This document shows positions 33,735-43,337 of a DNA stretch of 64,000 nucleotides, piece after piece (positions within the stretch are counted from its first letter, which is position 1; every line of letters begins with the position of its first letter). Position numbers and translations under genes: made by a program. This stretch comes from Eleusine coracana subsp. coracana (lineage: Eukaryota > Streptophyta > Magnoliopsida > Poales > Poaceae): contig CM064423.1 of assembly GCA_032690845.1 (NCBI GenBank), positions 32,863,472 to 32,927,471 on the forward strand. The letters are read 5' to 3'. The notes beneath the pieces were generated by a model. The model made no database searches. It worked only from the letters and a program-made list of their open reading frames with translations, and had not been told where the DNA came from.

Positions 33735-34560
33735 ATCTGGCAACGGCGTCAGAAATGCTTGTTAACATCTGCCAAGTCACACTAAATAAATAGACTACAT
33801 AAAACGCCAGAACTACTTGTTGGTAGAACTCAACAGATGGTTAGTGTGGGCAAGTTAAATCCGCAAGCGCATAGACACCCCGTTGTAGCATTTCACCACT
33901 GAATTACCCTAATAGTTGTCATTTATAGTTCTCCCAAGGAAAAGCGGCGGTCAAGAGATAGCATATTCATAACCATATAACTAATAATATAACAAGGTCT
34001 AAACAGAGGTAAAGATAATATATATGATAGTGGGTAGTGACATACTGAACAATCCAGTCTAACATTAGTCCAAGTCTAGGTTAAGTGGGTTTGAAAGAGT
34101 TAAGCTGGATCCCTATGTACTTCTAAACTCCTCTATAGGTTAAATATATGCAACACATATAAGCCTAAGTGCTATGCTAAGGCGAGACAAGGAGGATTAA
34201 TAAGTACAGCAGGGCTGTTAGCACCTGCTGGCAATCCCATACTAGGACATGTGACAAAAGGCAATTAAGTCCTTACCGTCATACCTATGCCTGTTCGTGG
34301 GGCAACTAAGCACTCAAAGATATTTACCAACCTAAGCACCATGCTTACATTGCTAAATAATACTCTCGACTCCCATGGGACTTTGGCTCTTCGGACCAAC
34401 AAGTCAAGAGAAAGAATATACTTAAACTAACCCGATGGATCACGAGTCAAGTACTAGAGAATGCATAACTCCGAACCTACGGATCAACAAGTTAAGGGCT
34501 AAGACATGCATAACTTCAACCTAATGGATCGTCAAGCTAAAGACTATAGCACACATAACA
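33735..34560 (-). repeat. Athila-like LTR fragment with degenerate primer-binding site
   Basis: TCTGGCAACGGCGTCAGAAA (33735-33754) is a degraded complement of the Asp-tRNA-type primer-binding site also seen at 47214-47231. To its right lie TGTTAACATC (LTR end on the minus strand) and AAATCCGCAAGCGCATAGAC, matching the phrase AAATCCGCAAG at the same distance in the 41557 and 47239 LTRs. The fragment is cut at 34560 by the intact gypsy element and may continue for about 20 bp after it (41540-41556). Confidence 0.55.
34556..34560 (+). other. Target-site duplication, left (TAACA)
   Basis: TAACA directly precedes the TG of the 5' LTR. The same five bases directly follow the CA of the 3' LTR at 41535-41539, the signature of integrase-mediated insertion. 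Confidence 0.95.
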
Positions 34561-35200
34561 TGATGAGGACATCAACGACATACGAATAATGACGACGGAA
34601 GATAGTGCGCCAAACCAAGCTGTCACGCCTCCACCTCTCGTCGTCGCGCCTCCTCGAGTTACGGATCCATCTTCTAACGAGACGACGACGTACAAGGGCC
34701 CAATCACTAGAGCTCGAGCCCAGGAATTGAAGACGGTTTTGATGCTAAGGAACGACGGCCCAGGATGATGTCGCCCGAAGGCCCACGTGGCCCAAGTCGC
34801 ATGACTCCCTCTCCACCGCGCGCCTCTCCACTTCAGCCGGCCCTAGATGCCTCGTCCTCCCCCTATATAGTCAAGGGCTGCGCCCCTTGTAATCTTTGAG
34901 TTTTGTTTTAAGTTTAGCTTAGCTATACATCCGTCTCTCGACGTGAATTCAGAACTCCACCTTCGTGCAATACATCAGACTGCTCGCCTCTAATTCTTGC
35001 TCGTTCTTCGATTGCGCGTAAGAATTGATCCTCGTGATCAGGTTGATCTTGTTTACCGCAAGGTTAATATCCTCCGGAAGTTGGTTCAGCGATTGCATTG
35101 GCGCTTCGGCTTGCTCGTCGTAGTCGGATCGTGAGGGTCAACATCCACCAAATCGAAGTTATCTCCACTCGTCGAAAGATCGGGCACTCTACACCTATCA
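34561..35200 (+). repeat. 5' LTR of the complete gypsy element
   Basis: It starts TGATGAGGACATC and ends ACACCTATCA. The first 208 bp correspond to coding sequence in the 3' LTR copy. The core promoter TATATAG is at 34864-34870, with a poly-T/GTTTT-rich stretch after it. Confidence 0.97.
34864..34870 (+). promoter_or_regulatory. LTR TATA box
   Basis: CCCCCTATATAGTCAAGG is a good plant TATA context, placed in the middle of the LTR as expected for the U3/R border. The same site recurs in the 3' LTR at 41198-41204. Confidence 0.75.
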
Positions 35201-35202
35201 AG

Positions 35203-35212
35203 TGGTATCAGA
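35203..35212 (+). other. Primer-binding site, initiator Met tRNA type (short)
   Basis: TGGTATCAGA two bases after the LTR end. Only ten bases match initiator Met tRNA, after which the sequence diverges (TTCCAG instead of GC). Confidence 0.85.
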
Positions 35213-35524
35213 TTCCAGTGTTTCTCGGTGAGTTTTATCTAAGTCCACATAAACCAAAAATTACAAAAAAAAAAAGTTTACCCCAGTACGGTTTTGAGCC
35301 TCGCACTTTCGTTCAATAATTTACGTTGTTGAGTTTTTGTGCTTTCGCTTTTGATCGTTGCTGGTACACTGTGTTTCATCATTTTCTTCCTATCATCGTC
35401 GTATCCTTCCGCCGTGCCGCGTGTTTTCACCACCACAGTTTGCTTTCCGCCGCATCTGTTTATCCCGTCTCGCTTGCCAAATTTATCCGCTGCACCGTGA
35501 GTCCGGGTCAATCACTGCCTCGAC

Positions 35525-35795
35525 GATCGAGTCCTACTCGGTTACGTCGTGACCCGCTCGCCTCACTGATCGAGTCCTACTCGGTTACGTCGTGACCCGC
35601 TCGCCTCGCCCTGTGTTTAGTTCTGTTCGGTTTCGTGTGTCCCGCTCGCCTCGCTGATCTAGTCCTACTCGGTTACGTCGTGACCCGCTCGCCTCGCCCT
35701 GTGTTTAGTTCTGTTCGGTTTCGTGTGTCCCGCTCGCCTCGCTGATCGAGTCCTACTGGGTTACGTCGTGACCCGCTCGCCTCGCCCTGTGTTTG
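35525..35795 (+). repeat. Tandem repeats in the gypsy leader (43 and 88 bp)
   Basis: Copies of GATCGAGTCCTACTCGGTTA start at 35525, 35568, 35656 and 35744, giving spacings of 43, 88 and 88 bp. Each 88-bp unit adds a segment with TTCTGTTCGGTTTCGTGTG. They lie in the untranslated leader between primer-binding site and gag. A GA-rich and an A-rich tract follow at 35807-35820 and 35915-35985. Confidence 0.9.
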
Positions 35796-36362
35796 TTTCT
35801 ACTCTAGAGAGAGAGAGAGAAACAAACAAAAAGTTGTACCCCTGCCTAAAAAAAAAGTGCTTGTGCTTAATTGCTTATTTGAGGTCTCATTGTTTATATT
35901 TTTAGCAAAAAGTATTAAAAAAAAGAAAAAAAAGAAAAAAAAGAGAAAAAAAAGAAGAGAAAAAAAAAGAAGAGAAAAAAAAAAGAGCGGCCGAGCAACA
36001 CAGGCGACGCGTTCTTGCTGCACTTTGTTTTGATCCTTTTTTTCCTTCCTCTTGCACTTGTACCGGCAGCAATCTTTTCGCGTTTAGCACCATTATTCAG
36101 CTTTGCAGTTATTGTTTGAATTGTGCTGACCCTTGGATTGAGTGCAGCCTCCTAGCCCCACAAATTTTCTACTACGAGCAGGTTTTTGTTTCACCACGCA
36201 ATCGCTCCTCCAATCTTCCACCGGTTTTACCTGTGGTTGCAGTTCACGCTTGCGTGCTTGGTAAGGACGGGTAAGAATTTGATAACAGCTTTTTGATTGA
36301 GCTTTTCACCCACCACTCACCTCTCGTTGTAGGATCCCGCTTTTTGTATTGCTTGTGTTTCT

Positions 36363-39300
36363 ATGGCAGAAAACAGCTCAAAGTCGGAGGAGCTCACCCT
36401 CCAGGATGTCCAGGCACAGGTTGACGGTCTACAAAACGACATGAAGACGATGCACGAGAGACTTGACTCTACGGTCACTTCGTCGAATGAGCGTTTTCAT
36501 CAACTGGACCTCGCTGATACGGCTGCCCGCACCACGCTCGCGACGATCATGACTCGTCTTGAGGCCATGTCGACGCAGCTTGGGACCATGACGACGCAGC
36601 TCACGGAGTTGCAACATGCACGTGACTACGGCGCCGACACCGAGCAGGACGACGACAATCGCCGTGGTCGTGCTCGTAGGGTACGTGTTCCTATTAATGA
36701 TTCTTTTGCCAAAATAAAATTTCGTATTCCCACTTTTAATGGCAAATATGATCCGGGTGCTTATCTTGATTGGGAATTAGAGGTTGAACAAAAATTTGCA
36801 TGCCATGATATTCCTGCTAATTTACAAGTTAAGGCTGCTATTAGTGAATTTACTGAATTTGCTTTACTTTGGTGGCGTGAGTATAGACAAAGATATCCTG
36901 ATAATATTCCAGCCACTTGGACGGCATTAAAAGCTGCTATGCGTCATCGTTTTGTGCCGTCATATTATGCTAGAGATTTGCTTAATCAAATGCAGCGTTT
37001 TCAACAAGGTTCACTTTCCGTAGAGGATTATTATCAAGCTTTGCAAAAGGGTATGATTCGCTGTGGTTTAGTTGAACTGGATGATGCTGCTATGGCTCGC
37101 TTTAGGGGTGGGTTAAATCGTGAAATTCAGAATATTCTTGATTATAAGTATTATGATGATATGACCACCTTATTTGAATATGCTTGTAAAGCTGAACGTG
37201 AAGTGCAGGATCGACAATCTTCGTCAAGACCTAACATTTTTGTAGGGTCCAATACGCCTTCAGCTCCACGGTCGACACCTCCTTCCACGTCGCGCGACCA
37301 CTCCTCGACCACGTCCAAGTCGAGTGCTCCATCCACGGCCAAATCTGCCTCGTTCGTGCCGTCCTCCTCGTCGTCTGGACGAGCTCGTGATATTCAGTGT
37401 CACCGTTGCCGAGGATTTGGTCATGTGATACGTGATTGTCCAAATAAACGAACTATGTTGATTCGTGACGACGGTGGGTATTCTTCTGCTAGTGATTCTG
37501 AGGATATTCAGCAGACTATGCTTGCCACTAATCATGCAGATAATACGGAGCTTCATGTCGACTCTAGTGCCGCCGACAGGTATGCCACTCTTGTTGTGCA
37601 GCGTGTTCTTAGTACACAGGTCGTTCAGGATGAAAAGCATCAGCGCCACAACATTTTTCATATCAAAGGCATTGTGCAAGAACGAGCGGTCCGTATAATC
37701 ATCGATGGTGGCAGTTGCAACAATTTGGCTAGTACGACATTGGTGGAGCAGTTGTCATTGCCAACAAGGAAGCATCCACATCCTTATCACGTTCAATGGC
37801 TCAATGATGGCGGCAAAATAAAGGTAACACGCTCGGTACGTGTTCCTTTCTCTCTTGGCGCCTATTCTGATTTTGTAGATTGTGATGTTGTTCCAATGGA
37901 AGCATGCTCTTTGTTGCTTGGCCGTCCTTGGCAATATGATGTTGATAGTGTTCATCATGGTCGCTCCAATTATTATTCCTTCATGTTTAAGGGTCAGAAA
38001 ATTGTTATTCATCCTATGACACCTGAACAAGTTCTTAAAGATGATATTGCTCGAGCGACAAAAGCTGCAAAATTGGTTACATCGCCTCCTGTTGCACCTG
38101 TTCAACATGAGATCAAATTGAATAACCCTATCTTGCTTGCTACACGTGCTGATTTTGATGAATTACATGATGCTAATCTGCTTTGCTATGCGCTAGTTTG
38201 CTCTCGTATGCTTGTTTCACTAGATGAGGCGCCTATGTTGCATATTCCTCCTGTTGTTGCTAACCTTTTGCAGGACTATAAAGATGTTTTTCCCGCTGAA
38301 TTGCCGTCGGGTCTTCCTCCTATTCGTGGCATAGAACATCAGATTGATTTAATTCTAGGCGCACAGCTTCCTAATCGCGCCTCGTACCGCACAAATCCTG
38401 AGGAGACGAAAGAAATTCAGCGTCAAGTGCAGGCATTGCTTGATAAAGGTTACATTCGTGAGTCTCTCAGCCCTTGTTCGGTTCCTGTTTTGCTTGTTCC
38501 TAAGAAAGATGGTTCTTGGCGTATGTGTGTAGATTGTCGTCCAATTAACAATATTACAATTCGTTATCGATATCCTATACCACGCCTTGATGATATGCTT
38601 GATGAACTTAGTGGTGCCATAATTTTCTCTAAGGTTGATTTATGTAGTGGTTACCATCAAATAAGAATGAAATTAGGAGATGAATGGAAAACGGCTTTTA
38701 AAACTAAATTTGGCTTGTATGAATGGTTGGTTATGCCGTTTGGATTGTCTAATGCTCCTAGCACTTTTATGCGCTTAATGAATGAAGTTCTTCGGTCTTT
38801 CATTGGAATATTTGTTGTTGTCTATTTTGATGATATCCTTATATACAGCAAATCCATGAATGAGCATTTAGATCATTTGCGTGCTGTTTTTGATGCTTTG
38901 CGTGCTGCTCACTTGTTTGGGAACATGGAAAAATGCACTTTTTGCACGCAACGTGTTTCGTTTCTTGGATATGTTGTTACTCCACAGGGCATTGAGGTCG
39001 ATAGCAGCAAGGTGGACGCCATTCAGAGTTGGCCCCAACCGACGACGGTTACACAGGTTCGCAGTTTTCTTGGTCTTGCAGGCTTCTATCGTCGTTTTGT
39101 GCGGGATTTCAGTTCTATTGCTGCACCATTACATGAGCTGACCAAGAAGGGTGCGCCATTTGAGTGGGGCGCACCACAAGACGACGCATTCAACACTTTA
39201 AAGGAACGGTTAACTCATGCTCCTCTCTTACAATTGCCTAATTTTGATAAAGTGTTTGAATTGGAATGTGATGCTAGTGGAATTGGTTTGGGTGCTGTTT

Positions 39301-41102
39301 TGTTGCAAGATCATAAACCCATTGCTTATTTTAGTGAGAAGTTAAGTGGTGCTGCTCTTAAATATTCCACTTATGATAAAGAACTTTATGCTTTAGTAAG
39401 AACTTTGCAAACATGGCAGCATTATTTATGGCCTCGCGAATTTATTATTCATTCTGATCATGAGGCTTTGAAACATATTAGAACCCAAACTAATCTGAAT
39501 CGTCGTCATGCTAAATGGGTTGAATTTATTGAATCTTTTCCATACATCATTAAACATAAAAACGGGAAGGAAAATGTGATTGCCGATGCTTTGTCTCGTC
39601 GTTATATGATGCTGTCCCAATTAGACTTTAAAATCTTTGGTTTGCAAGCTTTGAAAGATCAATATGTGAATGATGCTGATTTTCATGATATTATAATGCA
39701 TTGTAGGGATGGAAAACCTTGGGGCAAATTTCATATGCAGGATGGGTTCCTGTTTCGTGCTAACAAGTTGTGTATTCCAGCTAGCTCGGTTCGTCTTTTG
39801 TTGTTACAGGAGGCGCATGGAGGTGGTCTTATGGGTCACTTCGGAGTTTTCAAGACACATGAGGTGTTGGCCGACCATTTCTTTTGGCCACGGATGCGCC
39901 GTGATGTTGAGCACCTTGTTGCACGCTGTACTACATGTCAAAAAGCTAAATCTCGTTTGGGTAATCATGGTTTGTATATGCCCTTGCCTGTTCCCTCTTC
40001 TCCTTGGCATGATATTTCGATGGATTTTGTTTTGGGATTGCCTCGCACTAAGAAGAGGAGGGATAGTATTTTTGTGGTTGTTGATCGTTTCTCTAAAATG
40101 GCTCACTTTATACCTTGTCATAAAACTGATGATGCCTCAAATGTTGCTGAATTGTTCTTTAGAGAGATTGTTAGATTGCATGGAATTCCTAAAACAATTG
40201 TCTCTGATCGTGATGCTAAGTTTCTTAGTCATTTTTGGCGTTCTCTTTGGAATAAATTAGGAACTAAGCTGCTGTTTAGTACTACTTGTCATCCTCAAAC
40301 TGATGGGCAAACTGAGGTAGTAAATAGAACTTTGTCTGCTATGCTTAGAGCTGTTTTAGATAAAAATTTGAGACGCTGGGAAGATTGTTTACCTCATGTT
40401 GAATTTGCTTATAATCGTGCTACACATTCTGCCACTAAGATGTGTCCTTTTGAGGTTATTTATGGCTATGTTCCTAAGGCGCCTATTGATTTGTTTGCTA
40501 TTGATGCTGAAGATGAACCACATCTTGATGCTCTTGCTCATATTGGTCACATGAAACAATTGCATGAAGAAACACAACACAACATTGCCATTGCTAATAA
40601 AAAGTATCAAGTTGCTGGTAGTAAAGGTAGAAAACATATTTCTTTTGAACCTGGTGATTTGGTTTGGTTGCACTTGCGTAAAGATAGATTTCCTACTTTG
40701 CGTCGTTCTAAACTGATGCCTCGTGCTGCTGGTCCTTTTAAAGTGCTAACCAACATTAACGATAATGCTTATGTTCTTGACTTGCCCATGGAGTTTGGTG
40801 TTTCCACTAGTTTTAATGTTGCAGATTTGAAACCATACTTGGGTGAGGATGATGAGTTGCCGTCGAGGACGACTTCACTTCAAGAAGGGGAGGATGATGA
40901 GGACATCAACGACATACGAATAATGACGACGGAAGATGGTGCGCCAAACCAAGCTGTCACGCCTCCACCTCTCGTCGTCGCGCCTCCTCGAGTTACGGAT
41001 CCATCTTCTAACGAGACGACGACGTACAAGGGCCCAATCACTAGAGCTCGAGCCCAGGAATTGAAGACGGTTTTGATGCTAAGGAACGACAGCCCAGGAT
41101 GA
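36363..41102 (+). CDS. Gag-pol polyprotein, intact, 1579 aa
   Basis: One uninterrupted frame from ATG 36363. Gag (about 1-380) ends with a CCHC zinc knuckle C346-x2-C349-x4-H354-x4-C359. The aspartic protease has D448-G-G-S. Reverse transcriptase carries VLLVPKKDGSWRMCVDCRPI and the active box Y821-F-D-D-I-L. RNase H shows D970, E1007, D1032 and D1075. Integrase has the zinc domain H1152-x6-H1159-x29-C1189-x2-C1192 and the catalytic triad D1221-x60-D1282-x35-E1318. The tail (about 1500-1579) ends in GPITRARAQELK without a chromodomain. The last 69 codons lie inside the 3' LTR. Gag and Pol are in one frame without a frameshift, usual for this lineage. All catalytic residues are present. It is likely functional, and I cannot tell whether it is expressed. 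Confidence 0.95.
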   Translation: MAENSSKSEELTLQDVQAQVDGLQNDMKTMHERLDSTVTSSNERFHQLDLADTAARTTLATIMTRLEAMSTQLGTMTTQLTELQHARDYGADTEQDDDNRRGRARRVRVPINDSFAKIKFRIPTFNGKYDPGAYLDWELEVEQKFACHDIPANLQVKAAISEFTEFALLWWREYRQRYPDNIPATWTALKAAMRHRFVPSYYARDLLNQMQRFQQGSLSVEDYYQALQKGMIRCGLVELDDAAMARFRGGLNREIQNILDYKYYDDMTTLFEYACKAEREVQDRQSSSRPNIFVGSNTPSAPRSTPPSTSRDHSSTTSKSSAPSTAKSASFVPSSSSSGRARDIQCHRCRGFGHVIRDCPNKRTMLIRDDGGYSSASDSEDIQQTMLATNHADNTELHVDSSAADRYATLVVQRVLSTQVVQDEKHQRHNIFHIKGIVQERAVRIIIDGGSCNNLASTTLVEQLSLPTRKHPHPYHVQWLNDGGKIKVTRSVRVPFSLGAYSDFVDCDVVPMEACSLLLGRPWQYDVDSVHHGRSNYYSFMFKGQKIVIHPMTPEQVLKDDIARATKAAKLVTSPPVAPVQHEIKLNNPILLATRADFDELHDANLLCYALVCSRMLVSLDEAPMLHIPPVVANLLQDYKDVFPAELPSGLPPIRGIEHQIDLILGAQLPNRASYRTNPEETKEIQRQVQALLDKGYIRESLSPCSVPVLLVPKKDGSWRMCVDCRPINNITIRYRYPIPRLDDMLDELSGAIIFSKVDLCSGYHQIRMKLGDEWKTAFKTKFGLYEWLVMPFGLSNAPSTFMRLMNEVLRSFIGIFVVVYFDDILIYSKSMNEHLDHLRAVFDALRAAHLFGNMEKCTFCTQRVSFLGYVVTPQGIEVDSSKVDAIQSWPQPTTVTQVRSFLGLAGFYRRFVRDFSSIAAPLHELTKKGAPFEWGAPQDDAFNTLKERLTHAPLLQLPNFDKVFELECDASGIGLGAVLLQDHKPIAYFSEKLSGAALKYSTYDKELYALVRTLQTWQHYLWPREFIIHSDHEALKHIRTQTNLNRRHAKWVEFIESFPYIIKHKNGKENVIADALSRRYMMLSQLDFKIFGLQALKDQYVNDADFHDIIMHCRDGKPWGKFHMQDGFLFRANKLCIPASSVRLLLLQEAHGGGLMGHFGVFKTHEVLADHFFWPRMRRDVEHLVARCTTCQKAKSRLGNHGLYMPLPVPSSPWHDISMDFVLGLPRTKKRRDSIFVVVDRFSKMAHFIPCHKTDDASNVAELFFREIVRLHGIPKTIVSDRDAKFLSHFWRSLWNKLGTKLLFSTTCHPQTDGQTEVVNRTLSAMLRAVLDKNLRRWEDCLPHVEFAYNRATHSATKMCPFEVIYGYVPKAPIDLFAIDAEDEPHLDALAHIGHMKQLHEETQHNIAIANKKYQVAGSKGRKHISFEPGDLVWLHLRKDRFPTLRRSKLMPRAAGPFKVLTNINDNAYVLDLPMEFGVSTSFNVADLKPYLGEDDELPSRTTSLQEGEDDEDINDIRIMTTEDGAPNQAVTPPPLVVAPPRVTDPSSNETTTYKGPITRARAQELKTVLMLRNDSPG
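40881..40894 (+). other. Polypurine tract inside the gag-pol frame
   Basis: CAAGAAGGGGAGGA directly precedes the 3' LTR. It is also translated, as Q-E-G-E-D, within gag-pol, so the same bases serve as plus-strand primer and as codons. Confidence 0.9.
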
Positions 41103-41534
41103 TGTCGCCCGAAGGCCCACGTGGCCCAAGTCGCACGACTCCCTCTCCACCGCGCGCCTCTCCACTTCAGCCGGCCCTAGATGCCTCGTCCTCCCCCTAT
41201 ATAGTCAAGGGCTGCGCCCCTTGTAATCTTTGAGTTTTGTTTTAAGTTTAGCTTAGCTATACATCCGTCTCTCGACGTGAATTCAGAACTCCACCTTCGT
41301 GCAATACATCAGATTGCTCGCCTCTAATTCTTGCTCGTTCTTCGATTGCGCGTAAGAATTGATCCTCGTGATCAGGTTGATCTTGTTTACCGCAAGGTTA
41401 ATATCCTCCGGAAGTTGGTTCAGCGATTGCATTGGCGCTTTGGCTTGCTCGTCGTAGTCGGATCGTGAGGGTCAACATCCACCAAATCGAAGTTATCTCC
41501 ACTCGCTGAAAGATCGGGCACTCTACACCTATCA
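40895..41534 (+). repeat. 3' LTR of the complete gypsy element
   Basis: 640 bp, about 99 percent identical to 34561-35200. Its first 208 bp encode the C-terminus of gag-pol including the stop at 41100-41102. TAACA follows at 41535-41539. Confidence 0.97.
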
Positions 41535-41539
41535 TAACA
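41535..41539 (+). other. Target-site duplication, right (TAACA)
   Basis: Perfect match to 34556-34560. Confidence 0.95.
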
Positions 41540-42327
41540 TTAACCCTACAGATTAATGTTGGCGACCCTTATGCTTAACAAAGAAATCCGCAAGTGTACA
41601 GATGTCGACATAGCCTTCACCCGGGAGTATTCCAAGGTATTGAATCCATGGGGAACGAGAAGTGAAATTCTATCCTAATCCAATTCTAGTGAACAAAAGA
41701 GAAGGATAACAACGAGTTGAGAGGGTTATCCAGCCTTGGCTTTATGTGACAACTTATATCCAAATAATCATCAGACTCCAATATTTACTCTTGTTTACTC
41801 CGGGGCACAGTCGTCCGAGGTACGGAAAGGGATGAGAAGGGACCTCGGCTAAAACTACCATAAATGCTTACGAGCCCAACCCAAACGTGGGGGAATAGAG
41901 AGGATAGCTCAGTGTTGTCACCACCTAACTACCGACCACACAGCCCGTGGGGTTGGGAGCAAATTTAGATAATCCTAAGTCTATACACCACGTATACACT
42001 TACAATTACTAAAGGCTGAGTAACCATAATCAAATAAAGTAAAAGACATTATCTAACATGGACTAAGAACCTATAAACAAGATATAAATAAAAAAAGCTT
42101 CAATGATTAAATGAACAAAAGAATGTCTACATGTTACCCGGCTGAAGGACAGGGACTATACTCTTGGTGGAGAATCATCCCTGAGGCACAAGGTGGAGAA
42201 GGAGCCCACATCCCCGGCTCCCCCCCCCCCCGGACTTCTACCACTCACTCTCACTCCCTATTCTAATATATTTCTGCAGTGTGGCGCTTGTTGTTCTTCT
42301 CTTCAATTGTTGATCTTTTCTGCTGAA

Positions 42328-42344
42328 TTCCCCTTCTATTTATA
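42328..42344 (-). promoter_or_regulatory. Athila-like LTR TATA box
   Basis: CTATAAATAGAAGGGG on the minus strand, conserved at 48003-48019 in the other LTR and nearly so near 30641-30655 in the LTR fragment. Confidence 0.7.
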
Positions 42345-42670
42345 GGTGGCAATAGGCAAGGGGGTACTTGTAGGTGAAGGTGAGTCGATAGGCCAAAGTC
42401 GGTCCGCCAGGCGGCGGGCAAGGCCGGGCGGCCACGTGTGCTGGGAGGCCATGGAGGCCAGGCGGCAGGGTCGGTCGGGCAGCCGGGAAGGCCGGTCGAC
42501 CACTCGATTTGGTTGGTTTTCCAATCGACTCATTCTAGACGGCCGTGATGATGTTCTGAGGTCGGTTCCGAGGGTCGGTTGGCCTTTTTCCTTCGGTTTT
42601 ATGTTGGTAGAGTGGCAGGCCGGGTGGTAAGCTTGATGGGCCGAATGGCCCGGTAGGCCGGGTAGCAAGC

Positions 42671-42770
42671 CCGTCGGGCGGCAAAGCCCATCAGGCGGTA
42701 CAACCCGTCGGGCGGCAAGGTCCGTCGAGCGGCACAACCCGCCGAGCGGCAAGGTCCGCCGGGCGGCGGC
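42671..42770 (+). repeat. 17-bp minisatellite, about six units
   Basis: Units start at 42671, 42688, 42705, 42722, 42739 and 42756, each of the type CCGYCGRGCGGCAARGT or CCGTCGAGCGGCACAAC. Less regular copies occur around 48300-48380 and GGGCGGC words around 30720-31100 in the related LTRs. Confidence 0.9.
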
Positions 42771-43322
42771 CCATTTTTGGGTGGCAGCCCTATGGCCTTG
42801 TGGACTAGTTGTCCATCCCTTCTCCTGGTTAGGCCATGTGTCAACCTCCTTCCTTTGTCTATTTGAAAATTGTTTGGGCCGGAATTAGGAAATGGCTTCA
42901 TGGCGATGGTGTTTGCATGTCGGCCGGGTGAGGGGGTGAAGTTCTAAATCGCCCGGTGGTCCTAGGTTGTGTTGTCGTATGACCAAGAATTGATTAAACA
43001 CTTGATTCACCCTGTCGGGTGATGATAGCTTATGATCCGGCCGATTGACAAATTTACTTGGTGATGACCTGACCGGGTGCTGATTCTGGCTGTTAACGAT
43101 CCTGTCGGCTGTCAGAAAGTGGCTGTTTCACAGTCGTGATTGACCGACATGGTATTTTCACATGTTTTTGCATATTTTGACCCTATAGCACCAGCAACCA
43201 CATATTTCACCAAAACTTGTGGAACTCATGAGTATAAAGATTATTTTCATTATATTATCAATTAAGATCCACCTTTTTATTATAAATTGGTAGTCGAAAA
43301 AGGGAATTTACGACTACCAACA

Positions 43323-43337
43323 CCCCCCATGCTTAGG
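43323..43337 (-). other. Athila-like polypurine tract
   Basis: The minus strand reads CTAAGCATGGGGGG directly before the LTR start TGTTGG, the expected priming site. An inverted pair GCTCG/CGAGC lies just upstream (about 43347-43357). Confidence 0.7.

Larger units (their letters stand above)
34561..41534 (+). mobile_element. Complete Ty3/gypsy retrotransposon, probably CRM lineage
   Basis: 6974 bp: 5' LTR (34561-35200), initiator-Met primer-binding site (35203), long leader, one gag-pol frame (36363-41102), purine tract (40881-40894), 3' LTR (40895-41534), flanked by TAACA. The LTRs are both 640 bp and differ at about 7 positions by hand count (1.1 percent). With the commonly used grass rate of 1.3e-8 per site per year this is about 0.4 million years. 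Lineage is inferred from the TGATGAGGACATC start, gag-pol entering the 3' LTR and the lack of a chromodomain. All parts needed for transposition look present. Confidence 0.95.
41557..43322 (-). repeat. Athila-like 3' LTR, 1766 bp
   Basis: Read on the minus strand it starts TGTTGGTAGTCGTAAATTCC and ends GGGTCGCCAACA, a 6-bp inverted TGTTGG...CCAACA border. The minus-strand TATA box CTATAAATAGAAGGGG is the complement of 42328-42344. A GGCGGC-rich minisatellite lies at 42671-42770. Confidence 0.85.

Noticed and set aside
35525..35795. Regularly spaced repeats that superficially resemble a CRISPR array
   Set aside because: Spacings of 43 and 88 bp with repeated 'spacers' are a nested tandem repeat inside a retroelement leader of a plant genome.
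40700..41102. Chromodomain at the C-terminus of the intact gag-pol
   Set aside because: The tail is acidic then Pro/Thr-rich and ends in a TRARA motif. No aromatic-cage pattern of a chromodomain is present.
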